A stretch of 44,429 nucleotides of DNA from an uncultured Tenacibaculum sp. (GTDB lineage Bacteria > Bacteroidota > Bacteroidia > Flavobacteriales > Flavobacteriaceae). The DNA lies in contig CANLMR010000013.1 of the NCBI GenBank assembly GCA_947492185.1, forward strand, positions 1 through 44,429, written 5' to 3'. Both the position numbers and the translations under genes were made by a program. The notes under the pieces were generated by a model. The model was not told the origin of the DNA, did no database searches, and saw only the letters and a list, made by a program, of their open reading frames with translations. This document shows positions 26,593 through 37,400 of the stretch, piece by piece. Position 1 is the first letter of the stretch; every line of letters begins with the position of its first letter.

Positions 26593-27249
26593 TTAACTTC
26601 TTGAAGGGAAGTACCCTTGTAAAGCTATAATGTATCTTATAGGTAAGTATGGTTGTCTTTTGTCAACTTGTTGACCACCTCCAGTATTACCATTTGTAAA
26701 ACTTCCTCCAAGTGCTTGACCGTTAACAGTATTTGCTGCTGGTCCATAAGTTCTTACATCGGTAGCACCTAAACCATTTCCAAATTGAGCGGCTGCAGGT
26801 ACATCTCCTGCTTGAGGTGTACTTCTTACTGCTGCATCAGTACTTAATAATAAATTACTTCCTCCAGCTGGATTTGGAATTACAGCATGCGTGTGTGACG
26901 GTAATTGTGCAATGGTAATATTTGTATATTCACTACCACCTCTTACACCTTGTCTGTATTCAGATAAACCAGGGCCATTTCCAGCACTAATTGCAACACG
27001 ACCTCTTAAATCTGGCAAAGCAAATGTAGTTCTTCCATCTCCTCCGTACATTGTTCCTAAAAGAGAAAATAAAGCACTGTATTGAGATATGGGTAGTAAT
27101 TGCCCATCACAAAAAGCCCAGCCTCTTGGGGCAAAGTTTCCTGCAAAGATTCTTACTTCTCCTAACATTTGGTCTTGTGCGTTTACGTTATTGCTTGATA
27201 AAAAGAAACAAACAAATAGAAGTCCGATAATTTTTTTAATTGAATTCAT
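26593..27249 (-). CDS. Exported phage-tail-collar-domain protein
   Basis: 218-aa protein with a Sec signal peptide (GLLFVCFFLSSNNVNAQ) followed by a phage tail collar domain at about 28-85 (LGEVRIFAGNFAPRGWAFCDGQLLP..., LGTMYGGDGRTTFALPDLRGRV). The remainder is glycine/asparagine-rich (AISAGNGPGLSEYRQGVRGGSE..., LPSHTHAV). It resembles the bacterial 'microcystin-dependent protein' type of stand-alone collar proteins. No tail, capsid or lysis genes are nearby, so it is not part of a prophage. The signal peptide implies a periplasmic or surface location. It has its own terminator and a candidate -7 box at 27302-27309. The function of these proteins outside phages is unclear. Confidence 0.88.
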   Translation of the reverse strand: MNSIKKIIGLLFVCFFLSSNNVNAQDQMLGEVRIFAGNFAPRGWAFCDGQLLPISQYSALFSLLGTMYGGDGRTTFALPDLRGRVAISAGNGPGLSEYRQGVRGGSEYTNITIAQLPSHTHAVIPNPAGGSNLLLSTDAAVRSTPQAGDVPAAAQFGNGLGATDVRTYGPAANTVNGQALGGSFTNGNTGGGQQVDKRQPYLPIRYIIALQGYFPSRS

Positions 27250-27301
27250 GATAATTTAGTTTTGGTTAGTAAAATTTTTTCGTTCTTATATAATTCCAAA
27301 A

Positions 27302-27309
27302 CAAATTTA
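27302..27309 (-). promoter_or_regulatory. Putative -7 promoter element TAAATTTG for the collar-protein gene
   Basis: Exact TAnnTTTG match on the minus strand, 52 bp upstream of the ATG, giving a leader of about 46 nt. No clear TTTG -33 element at 19-20 bp. Confidence 0.4.
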
Positions 27310-27469
27310 TCGTCAAAACAAGTTTACTTTAGTTTAAAAGCATTAAGCGTTATGTTTTTGGTAATAAGTGTAAGAAAAATAGTAATGTATGTTTTTCTTA
27401 CACAAAATCAATAGAAGGCTTGGTGTTAACTATTTAAAAATCAATTTTTTATTCTTAAAAGAGATGTAT

Positions 27470-28969
27470 TTAATTCTTTTTCCAGAAGAAAGGAGTGAAT
27501 AAAATAAGTACAGTAAATAGCTCTAAACGACCTATTAACATTAAAAAAGAACAAAATAATTTTGCTGAGGCAGATAAGTGAGAAAAATTATCAACTGGAC
27601 TAACGCTACCAATTGCTGGTCCAATATTTCCAAGAGAAGAAGCACAAGCGCCTATTGCAGATTTAATATCTAGTCCCATAGATGCAAGTATGACAGCGCC
27701 AACAATGAATATTAGCATATACAATATAAAGAAAGACAGTATATTAAAGACAATATTTTGTTTTACTGCTTTACCATCATAACGAACAGGAATAATAGCA
27801 TTAGGATGTAGTGATTTTTTAAATTCTAAAAAACTATTCTTTAGCATAACTATATGCCTAACTATTTTAACTCCTCCTGAGGTTGATCCTGCAGAACCTC
27901 CAACAAAGAATAATGAAAAGAAAATACCAGTAATAAAGAAACTCCACATGGTAAAATCTGCAGTAACAAATCCGGTTGTGGTAACCACTGAAATAACAGA
28001 GAACAAGCTATGACGGAAAGCACTTTCGGTTTCTCCAAATACCATTGGATGATTTATAGAAGTTTGTAATGAAGGATCTTTAAAAAAGATAATACATAAG
28101 GTTACTAATACAGTAATCGATAGTGTACCTAAACTATAGTATTTAAATTCTTCACTTTGTATTACTTTTTTAATTTTTCCTTTTAAGGCAAAATAAGTTA
28201 AAACAAAGTTTGTACCTGCAACAAACATAAAGAAGATAATAATATATTGAACTAAAGGCATTCCATTCCAATAGGCTACACTTGCGTTTTTGGTAGAAAA
28301 CCCTCCAGTACTTACAGTGGCCATGGCATGATTAATTGCATCAAACCAAGTCATTCCTGCTACTTTAAGTAATAAAAACTCAACAATAGTTAATCCTACA
28401 TAAATTAACCATAAGCGTTTTGCAGTATCTGTTATTCTTGGATGTAATTTATCTGCAGAAGGTCCAGGAGCTTCTGCCATAAATAATTGCATTCCACCAA
28501 TACCTAACAATGGTAGAATAGCAATTGTTAATACAATAATACCCATTCCGCCAATCCAGTGTGTTGCACTTCTCCAAAATAGTATTCCCTTTGGCATACT
28601 TTCAATATCTGTTAATATTGAAGAACCTGTGGTGGAATATCCTGAAATAGTCTCAAAAATCGCGTTGGTAACAGAAGGAATACTACCTGTTAATAAATAT
28701 GGTAACATTCCTGTAATAGTTAGTGTTATCCATCCAAGCGTAACAATAAGATATCCTTCTTTTTTTTGAAGTTTATTATTATCTGGTTTGTTAAAAAAGT
28801 AGAGTAGAAGTCCAATAAAAATAGTAATAATCCCAGCATTTAATATTCCTAAAGTAGCTTCTTCCTTAAAGTATAAGCTAAAAGGAATAGCTAACCACAT
28901 AAAAAAACCATTAAGCACTGCTGTGATTCCAGAAAATTGGAAAATTAATTTGAGATTTAAATTATTCAT
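27470..28969 (-). CDS. trkH: Trk potassium uptake channel subunit TrkH
   Basis: 499-aa inner-membrane protein of the TrkH/KtrB family that carries K+ into the cytoplasm. Multiple hydrophobic helices form the four M1-P-M2 repeats. The pore loops with selectivity-filter glycines are visible: ETISGYSTTGSSI, MATVSTGGFSTK, ISVVTTTGFVT and ACASSLGNIGPAIG. Length fits the family. Its start overlaps the trkA stop by one base (TAATG), which indicates translational coupling and joint function with the TrkA gating ring. Confidence 0.96.
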   Translation of the reverse strand: MNNLNLKLIFQFSGITAVLNGFFMWLAIPFSLYFKEEATLGILNAGIITIFIGLLLYFFNKPDNNKLQKKEGYLIVTLGWITLTITGMLPYLLTGSIPSVTNAIFETISGYSTTGSSILTDIESMPKGILFWRSATHWIGGMGIIVLTIAILPLLGIGGMQLFMAEAPGPSADKLHPRITDTAKRLWLIYVGLTIVEFLLLKVAGMTWFDAINHAMATVSTGGFSTKNASVAYWNGMPLVQYIIIFFMFVAGTNFVLTYFALKGKIKKVIQSEEFKYYSLGTLSITVLVTLCIIFFKDPSLQTSINHPMVFGETESAFRHSLFSVISVVTTTGFVTADFTMWSFFITGIFFSLFFVGGSAGSTSGGVKIVRHIVMLKNSFLEFKKSLHPNAIIPVRYDGKAVKQNIVFNILSFFILYMLIFIVGAVILASMGLDIKSAIGACASSLGNIGPAIGSVSPVDNFSHLSASAKLFCSFLMLIGRLELFTVLILFTPFFWKKN

Positions 28970-30315
28970 TAATTAAAAAGATCTTCTACTGTAGATATAG
29001 CTTCAGGTAAACAGAAAACAATTACATGATCTCCTGCTCTAATTTGCATGTTACCAAAAGACATTAGAGCTTCTCCATTTCTAATAATTCCACCAAATAC
29101 TGCTTCTCTAGGGAAACGTAAATCTTTAATTGGCTTTTGGGTAACTTTTGCGTTTTCTTGAACTTCAAATTCAAATACTTCAGCATCTACATTATGTAAG
29201 TTGGCAAGTGCTAAAATTTCTCCTTTTCTAATGTGTCGAAATATATTACTTGCGGCAATTAATTTTTTATTAATAAGAGTATCAATTCCTATAGTTTGGG
29301 AAATATTGATGTAATCCATATTTTCAACCAAAGCTACAGTCTTTTTTACACCTTTAGATTTTGCTACTAAACACGACATGATATTAGTTTCAGAATCACC
29401 TGTTACAGCAATAAAAGCATCCATGTCTCTAATGTTTTCCTCTTCTAATAACTGTAAATCTCTACCGTCTCCATTGATCACTAAAGTAGACCTTAAATCT
29501 TCAGCAAGAGTTAATGCTTTATCTTTTTTCTTCTCGATTAGTTTTACTTTAAAATCTTCTTTACAAAGATTTCGAGCAGTTTTCATACCTATACTACTAC
29601 CACCAAGAATCATCACATTTTTGATTTCAATGTGTTCTTTACCACAAATTGGATATAGCTTTTCTATACTATAATTAGGTACAGAAAAATAAACCTGATC
29701 GTTCATTTTATAAACTGTATCTCCTCTAGGTATTATAGTTTGTGCGATTCCTTCTCTTTTAATTGCTATGGTAATAAAATCTACCATATTGAATTTTTCT
29801 TTAGCTTCTTTAACGGTTAAATCTACAATAGGAGATTTATAACCTAAAGTAGTTCCCATAACATTAAAAAGACCATTTTCGAAAGCAACAGTATCATTAA
29901 AAGAAGATTGGTATAACAATTGTTTTATTTCCTCAGCAGCAAGTTCTTCAGGAGAAATCATAAAATCGACTCCAAAATCTTTAAAATCTACAACATCACT
30001 ACTTAAGAATTCGGGATTTTTAATTCTAGCAATTGTCTTTTTAACTCCTAAAGCTTTTCCAACAACAGAAATGGTAAAGTTGGTATTCTGACTTTCTGTA
30101 ACAGCTAATAATAAATCAGCATTACCGATACCAATTTCCTTCAATAATTTAATTGAAGTAGCATCTCCTTTTTTAGTAATAACATCTAAGTGATTGTTGA
30201 TGTAGTTTAATCTGTCACCATTTAAATCAACAATATAAGTGTCTTGAGATTCGTACGAAAGTAATTTAGCCAAATGAAATCCAACATCTCCTGCTCCGGC
30301 TATTATAATTTTCAT
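28969..30315 (-). CDS. trkA: Trk potassium uptake regulatory subunit TrkA
   Basis: 448-aa cytoplasmic NAD(H)-binding regulator of TrkH. It contains two tandem RCK units: the first Rossmann motif is at the N-terminus (IIIAGAGDVGFHLAKLL), the second at about residue 230 (VMILGGSSIGMKTARNL), each followed by a TrkA_C-type domain. The frame is open to an ATG at 30351, but that codon directly precedes a promoter -7 box (TACCTTTG), so it would lie upstream of the transcript start; the ATG at 30315 (MKIIIAGAG) is therefore the true start. First gene of the trkA-trkH operon, divergent from radC. Confidence 0.95.
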   Translation of the reverse strand: MKIIIAGAGDVGFHLAKLLSYESQDTYIVDLNGDRLNYINNHLDVITKKGDATSIKLLKEIGIGNADLLLAVTESQNTNFTISVVGKALGVKKTIARIKNPEFLSSDVVDFKDFGVDFMISPEELAAEEIKQLLYQSSFNDTVAFENGLFNVMGTTLGYKSPIVDLTVKEAKEKFNMVDFITIAIKREGIAQTIIPRGDTVYKMNDQVYFSVPNYSIEKLYPICGKEHIEIKNVMILGGSSIGMKTARNLCKEDFKVKLIEKKKDKALTLAEDLRSTLVINGDGRDLQLLEEENIRDMDAFIAVTGDSETNIMSCLVAKSKGVKKTVALVENMDYINISQTIGIDTLINKKLIAASNIFRHIRKGEILALANLHNVDAEVFEFEVQENAKVTQKPIKDLRFPREAVFGGIIRNGEALMSFGNMQIRAGDHVIVFCLPEAISTVEDLFN

Positions 30316-30340
30316 ATTAAAAATTAATGAATATAGAATG

Positions 30341-30348
30341 CAAAGGTA
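30341..30348 (-). promoter_or_regulatory. -7 promoter element TACCTTTG of trkAH
   Basis: Exact TAnnTTTG match on the minus strand, 25 bp upstream of the chosen trkA ATG, giving a leader of roughly 20 nt. The -33 region is a T-run. It excludes the upstream in-frame ATG as a start. Confidence 0.55.
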
Positions 30349-30457
30349 CATTTTTAAGATGAAAAAAAATCGAAGAAAACATATTTAATGTTTTCCTTGG
30401 AGTGTAATTTCTGAAAAATAAGATTTGCTATCTTTACTCAAAATTGTAGAAAAAAAC

Positions 30458-31000
30458 ATGAAAAAGTTAAATATAAAGTCTTGGGCTATTGAAGATAGAC
30501 CAAGAGAAAAACTAATTATTAAAGGTAAAGAATCCTTATCTAACGCAGAGCTAATTGCGATTCTTATTGGATCAGGAAATAGAGACGAAAGTGCTGTTGC
30601 TTTATCCAAGAGAATTTTAAATACTACTAAAAATAGTTTAAACAACTTGACTAAGCTCTCCATTGAAGAATTACAACGTTTTAAAGGGGTAGGAGAAGCA
30701 AAAGCTATAACAATAATAACAGCATTAGAACTTGGTAAACGACAATTCTTTGAGAAGACTTCAATACAACCAAAAATTACTTCATCTAAGGATGTATTTG
30801 AATTAATTCAACCAAAAATAAGGGATTTATTACACGAAGAATTTTGGGTTATATATTTAGACAACTCGAATAATGTAATTGATAAACATCAAGTAAGTAA
30901 AGGAGGATTAACATCTACACTTGTTGATGTTCGTTTAATTTATAAAAGAGCATTGGAAATAGCAGCTGTAGGAATTGTGATTTGTCATTATGTAAAGTAA
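30458..31000 (+). pseudogene. radC: RadC truncated at its catalytic His motif
   Basis: RadC family (JAMM-domain protein historically linked to DNA repair). The start is ATG 30458 (MKKLNIKSWAIEDRPREKL); a TTG at 30425 only extends the frame. The UPF0758 N-terminal helix-hairpin-helix region (LSNAELIAILIGSGNRDESAV, FKGVGEAKA) and the first part of the JAMM domain (EEFWVIYLDNSNNVI, SKGGLTSTLVDVRLIYKRALE, AVGIVICH) are normal. It then reads CHYVK and stops, where RadC continues CHNHPSG...D. So the second zinc ligand His, the Ser and Asp of the motif and some 40 residues are missing, leaving 180 aa against about 225. Probably inactive as a metalloprotein, unless the truncated form has another role. 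Divergent from trkA. Confidence 0.85.
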
Positions 31001-31071
31001 TACATTATGTATACAAAACTTCTCAATACAAGATTATTACTAAACTTTATAGAAATTTACTTTACATAATG
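30986..31071. repeat. 86-bp element bounded by 15-bp perfect inverted repeats
   Basis: CATTATGTAAAGTAA at 30986-31000 is the exact reverse complement of 31057-31071. CATTATGTA also recurs directly at 31003-31011, and TACATTATGTA (31001-31011) pairs perfectly with 31063-31073. The left arm begins at the last RadC-like codon (His of CH), so it supplies the aberrant end YVK-stop. No target-site duplication is evident and no RadC sequence resumes beyond it. It may be a MITE-like remnant or a recombination scar. Confidence 0.6.
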
Positions 31072-31454
31072 TAAAAATAATTTTTAATCCTTATAAAATA
31101 AATTATTTCAGATTTCTTTTTATCATTACCTAATATTCTTTCGTCTTTTTATGTTTTCAATTAATAGAAGGATTAATTACTAAAATTCATTAAATTTGAG
31201 TGCCCCGAAAAAAATAAACTAAATAAAAATACCAATTTCACCAAATACTAAACAAAACCCCATCCTTTTATAATGATTCAACTAATTTCATAAATGGTAA
31301 TCCTACATATGGGTATCAAAAAAGTTATGTGACTTTTTAAAATTATAGTGTCTTAGAAATTAACTCATGTTAATTTTTTAACTTAATTTAACAATTTTAT
31401 AGTATAATAATTCTCTTAATAAATAATTAGTTAAACCAGAAAAACCATTCTTCT
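31072..31454 (+). promoter_or_regulatory. AT-rich region upstream of the giant adhesin gene
   Basis: About 380 bp without a gene. One TAAATTTG at 31191-31198 matches the -7 consensus and would give a ~250-nt leader. A TATAAT-like sequence lies closer to the start, near 31402, but that is not the usual Bacteroidota pattern. Nothing else stands out. Confidence 0.3.
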
Positions 31455-34400
31455 ATGATAAAATTATTACCTAATAAAATTTCTCGAAAATTATCATTAA
31501 GGGATGTTTGCATTTCTATTTTAGTGTTGTTTTATACAGTGTTTAGCTCAGCCCAACTTGATAGTGAACATTATTTGCCTCCTTTAAAACAAACTTCTGG
31601 GACAAATAATACTGCAAATCATCAAAGTAGTGCAGCAATTGTACAGCAATCTATTTATTTATCTACGCCAGAAACTACAGCATTCACTGTAAATGTGTTT
31701 AGAGGTACTTCTGCAACACCATGGTTGGTTATTCCTAGTTTAGCAAAAGGAACTCCTTTTGTTATTGATGATGTTGATGATTCTGCTGGTGGGTTTATAG
31801 ACCAAATATTAGCAAATAGAAATAACAATATTACTTTAGTTACCAATGGAAATACAGGGACGGTTTTAACTAATGCAGGTTTGCGTTTCGAAGCTCCAGG
31901 TGGGCAAAAGTTTTATGTAAATTATAGAGGTAGATCTAGTGCTCAAGCTGGTTCTTTAACATGTAAAGGAGGCAAAGCCTTAGGTAAAGAGTTTAGATGG
32001 GGAGGGATTCCTAATAGACATAATAATGCCAATAGTAGTACTAGTTTAGGTATAATGGCAACTCAACCCAATACAACAGTAACTATTTCAGGTTTTAATC
32101 CAGATTGTGCTTTTAGAAATGGAACAGATCCTGATGGAATTACAGATGATATCATCAATATAACATTGCAAGCAGGAGAAACATATGTTTTAGAAGCAGT
32201 TAGAAATCAAGGAGGAGTTAATGCTACGGTAAATGCGGCTAATGTAGATGGGTGGCTAGGAGCAACCATTACGGCAACCGAGCCTATTGCTATTGCTAGT
32301 GGAGGGCTAAATTTTGGAATAAATGCAACTTCTCAAAGTAGAGATGTTGGTATAGACCAACCAGTTGCTACTAATGTGATTGGAAGGGAATATGTATTCA
32401 TGAGAGGAGCGGGAGATGGAAATGATGGAACTGAATTTCCTGTAATTGTAGCAACACAAGACGATACACAAGTGTTTGCTGGAGGAACATTAATTGGTAC
32501 AATAGATAATGGAGAATATTTAGAAATTCCGGGTTCCAATTATTCAGGAACAACAGCAGGTTCTAATATGTATGTAAGAACCTCAAAGGATGCTTACGCT
32601 TACCAATGTTTAGCTGGGCAAATTAATAGAATTCAAACCGTAGGAATGAATTTTATAGCTCCAGTAAATTGTTTATTACCTAGTACATTAGAGGAAATTC
32701 CTCAAATTCAAGATATTGCTAGTGCCAATTCAAATATTTCAGCATTAACTATTGTTGCTTCAGTATTAATAAACGATGCTGATGTTCAAATATTTCAAAA
32801 TAATGTGCAAATTACTACGCCTTCTTCTACATTGGTCAATGATGGAACAGCTTCACCTCAATGGAAAACGTTTTATGTGCCTGGTTTATCAGGTGAAATT
32901 TCAGTTATTACACCCGGTCCAATAGCAGTTGGTACTTTTATGTCTTTAGGAAGTAATGCGGGTTTAGCTGGTTATTTTTCAGGTTTTGATACAGTACCTG
33001 TAGTAGATGTTCAATTAACAGGAGGAGGATGTCATCCTGGATCAAGCATTGAAGAAGTTACGGGGGGATTTGCTAATTATGCTTGGTATAAAGGAACAGA
33101 TGAAATTACGGGAACGTTATTAGCGAGTGGTCCAACATTACAAACTTATGACCCTACAACAAATGGAGTTGGTGATTATTTTGTTAGAGTAACGGATTTT
33201 GGCGGTTGTGAATATAATTCGGCAGTAGTTTCTTTTTATAGTTGTGATCCTGAATTACAAGTTACAAAGGTGGATAACGCTGATCCTATTGATGCAGGTA
33301 GTAATGTAACTTTTACGATAACTGCAGAAAGCTTTTCAGTAGATCCAATTACCAATGTTGTTATTCAAGATGTACTTCCAGCGGAATTAGAGTTTGTAAG
33401 TGCTAACCCTGAACCTGGAACAACTTTTTCTAGTACAGGACCATTAACATGGAATATTGGAGGGATGAATCCAGGAGATAAATTTGAGCTTGAAATAGTA
33501 GCTAGAGCAAGAGATGATGCTTCTGGAACTGTAACAAATACTGTTACATATAATTACACTGAAATTGGTGGAGAAATTAATACTTTCCCTGATGATTTAG
33601 ATGAGCCAGTAACAATAAATCCATGTAATACAGCAAGTGCTCCTTCAAGTACACCTACCTTATGCGTGAACACACCACTAACTAACATAACTCATTCAAC
33701 GACTTTGGCCACAGGTATAGGTACACCAACGGGCTTACCATCTGGAGTTATAGCAAGTTGGAGTAGTGATACAATTACGATTAGTGGTACGCCAACAAAT
33801 TCTGGAGTTTTTAATTATAACATTCCTTTAACGGGAGGCTGCAATACTGTAAGTGCTACGGGTACAATTACTGTAAATGCATTACCTGTTGCAGCCCCAA
33901 TTACTGGGCCTACAGACGTTTGTGTTAATGGAACAATTGATTTGACTGAAGGAACTACAGGTGCTACTATTGTTTGGAATTCATCAGATACTGGGGTAGC
34001 AACAATAGATGCTGATGGGATGGTTACTGGAGTTACAGCTGGTACAACAGATATAACTTACACTACTACAGATACAAATGGATGTACATCTTTATCATCT
34101 TCAACTTATACAGTAACGGTAAATCCATTACCTGTATTTACTTCTTTATCTTCAAACTCACCAATTTGTGAAGGAAATAATGCTGAATTCACAATCTCTG
34201 GTTCTGCAAACTCTACATTAACTTATAGTTTAAATGGTAATGCTAATCAAACAATCGTATTAGATGGAACAGGAGACGCTACTATAACAAGTCCTTCGGC
34301 TGTAAGTGATGTAACAATAAGTTTAGTATCATTAGAATTTGGTACAACAACATGTTCTGTGGCATTAACAGATACAGAAACAATTGTTGTAAGCCCAAAT

Positions 34401-37400
34401 CCAACATTAGCAAGTGTAAATGATATTATTGTTTGTGATGATATGACTGGAACACAAAGTTTGGACGCTAATAATGGAATTACATTGAACCCTAACACAA
34501 GTGTTGTTTGGTATGACGCTCCTTCTGGAGGAAATATTGTAGCCTCACCTGTAGTAAATACAGCAACTCCAAGTACAGATCCTCCTACGTCTTTTTATGC
34601 TGAAATAACTGATACGAGTTCGTCTTGTGTGAACCCTGTGAGAGAAGAAGTTAAACTCCAAATTGTTTCACCTCCTTTTCCGAATTTGTCGGAAACAGTG
34701 TGTTCGGATGAAATGCTTAATATAGGATTATCTTTTGCTATAACTTATACTGTTGCTTCATCTGATCCAACAAACGTGCCTGCAGGAGCTAATAGAACTA
34801 CAGCGACAACAGCTAACATTACAGATACTTATACTAATACTACTGGAAATCCAGTTACGATTACATATACAGTAACTATTCAGGATGGTTCTCCGTGTGA
34901 CGGTAACATTTTTGATGTTGTTGTTACGGTTAACCCAGAGCCATCAAATACAACAGCTCCAACAGAAACCATTTGCAGTAACTCAACATTAAGTCACGAT
35001 TTAAATTCGGATGTTAATGTTTCTGGGTCAAGTTTTATGTGGTCAGCAACTGATAATCCTAATGTAACAGGTGAAACAGTATCTGGTGGAACAAATGCTA
35101 TTATTAGTGATACTTTAATTAATAATTCAGGAACGAATCAAACCGTAACATATACTATAATTCCAACAAGTGGAAATGGTTGTCAAGGTGATTCTTTTAC
35201 ATATACGGTTACAATAAAACCAGAAATTTCAATAACAGCACAACCTTTAGCAACGCAAACTATTTGTGTAGGAGCAGTTCCAACCGATCTTTCCGTTACA
35301 GTTACTGGGGGAATAGATGGGTTAGATTATCAATGGCAAAGTTCTTCAACTAGTGGTTCAGGGTTTACTGATATAGGTGGAGCAACTTCAGCTACATATA
35401 CACCAGTTACAACAAGTTCTGGAACAACTTATTACCAAGTTGTCATTAGTGATGCAAGTGGTGTATGTTCAGATATTATATCTGATGAATCAGTAGTTAC
35501 TATAAACAATGACCCTTCGATTACTTCGCAACCAATATCAACTCAAACCATTTGTGTAGGAGCAACCCCTACCGATTTATCAGTTACAACAACAGGCGGT
35601 GTAACTGGATTAAGCTATCAATGGCAAAGTTCAAGTACAAGTGGATCAGGATTTACAGATATAAGTGGAGCAACATCTGCTACATATACGCCAGTAACGA
35701 CAAGTTCTGGAACAACTTATTACCAAGTTGTAATTAGTGATTCTGGATCAGGATGTAATGATGTAATTTCTTCTGAATCCGTTGTAATTATAAATGAAGA
35801 TCCTACAATTACAGGACAACCTCTAACAACTCAAACAGTTTGTGTAGGAGCAACTCCATCAGATTTATCTGTTACAGCTTCTGGAGGAGTAACAGGTTTA
35901 ACTTATCAATGGCAGAGTTCGAGTACAAGTGGTTCAGGATTTACAGATATTAGCGGAGCAACTTCTGCTACATATACACCGATTACAACAAGTTCGGGTC
36001 CAACATACTATCAAGTTATAATTAGTGATACAGGTTCAGGGTGTAACGATATAACTTCATCAGAATCAGTAGTAATTGTAAACGATGATCCAACAATTAC
36101 AGTACAACCAATAGCAACTCAAACTATATGTATTGGAGCAACTCCAACGGATTTATCAATAACTGCAATTGGAGGAGTAACAGGATTAACTTATCAATGG
36201 CAGAGTTCAAGTACAAGTGGTTCTGGATTTACAGATATTAGCGGAGCAACTTCGGCTACATATACACCAGTAACGACAAGTTCTGGAACAACATATTATC
36301 AAGTAATAGTTAGTGACACTGGATCAGGATGTAATACAGTTACTTCTTCTGAATCGGTTGTAATTATAAATGATGATCCTACGATTACTGTACAACCTCT
36401 AACAACTCAAACAGTTTGTGTTGGAGCAACTCCAATGGATTTATCAGTGACAGCTTCTGGAGGAGTTACAGGATTAACTTATCAATGGCAAAGTTCAAGT
36501 ACAAGTGGATCAGGATTTACAGATATTAGCGGAGCAATTTCGGCTACATATACACCAGTAACGATAAGTTCTGGAACAACATATTATCAAGTAATAGTTG
36601 GTGACACTGGATCAGGATGTAACACAATTACTTCTAGTGAATCTGTAGTTACTATAAATAATGATCCGACAATTACAGCACAACCTCTAACAACTCAAAC
36701 AATCTGTGTCGGAGCAACTCCAACGGATTTATCAGTGATAGCTACAGGAGGAGTAACAGGATTAACTTATCAATGGCAAAGTTCAAGTACAAGTGGTTCT
36801 GGATTTGCAGATATAAGTGGAGCAACTTCGGCTACATATACACCAGTAACTACAAGTTCGGGAACTACGTATTACCAAGTTGTAATTAGTGATACTGGGT
36901 CGGGGTGTAACGATATAACTTCATCTGAATCAGTAGTAATTGTAAACGATGATCCAACAATAACAGTACAACCAATAGCAACTCAAACTATATGTATAGG
37001 AGCAACTCCAACGGATTTATCAGTAACAGCAAACGGAGGAGTTACAGGATTAACCTATCAATGGCAGAGTTCAAGTACTAGTGGTTCAGGATTTTCAGAT
37101 ATAAGTGGAGCAACTTCGGCTACATATACACCAGTAACAACAAGTTCTGGAACTACGTATTACCAAGTTGTAATTAGTGATACTGGATCAGGATGTAATA
37201 CAATAACTTCTTCTGAATCCGTTGTAATTATAAATGAAGATCCGACAATTACAGCACAACCTCTAACAACTCAAACAATTTGTGTTGGAGCAACTCCAAC
37301 AGATTTATCAGTAACAGCAAACGGAGGAGTAACGGGATTAACCTATCAATGGCAGAGTTCAAGTACAAGTGGTTCAGGATTTTCAGATATAAGTGGAGCA

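Noticed and set aside
30349..30351. Upstream ATG of trkA (12 extra residues)
   Set aside because: It directly precedes the TACCTTTG promoter box, so it would not be in the transcript; MKIIIAGAG at 30315 fits the family.
30385..30663. 92-aa minus-strand ORF overlapping radC
   Set aside because: Shadow of radC, whose protein is clearly recognisable in the other strand.
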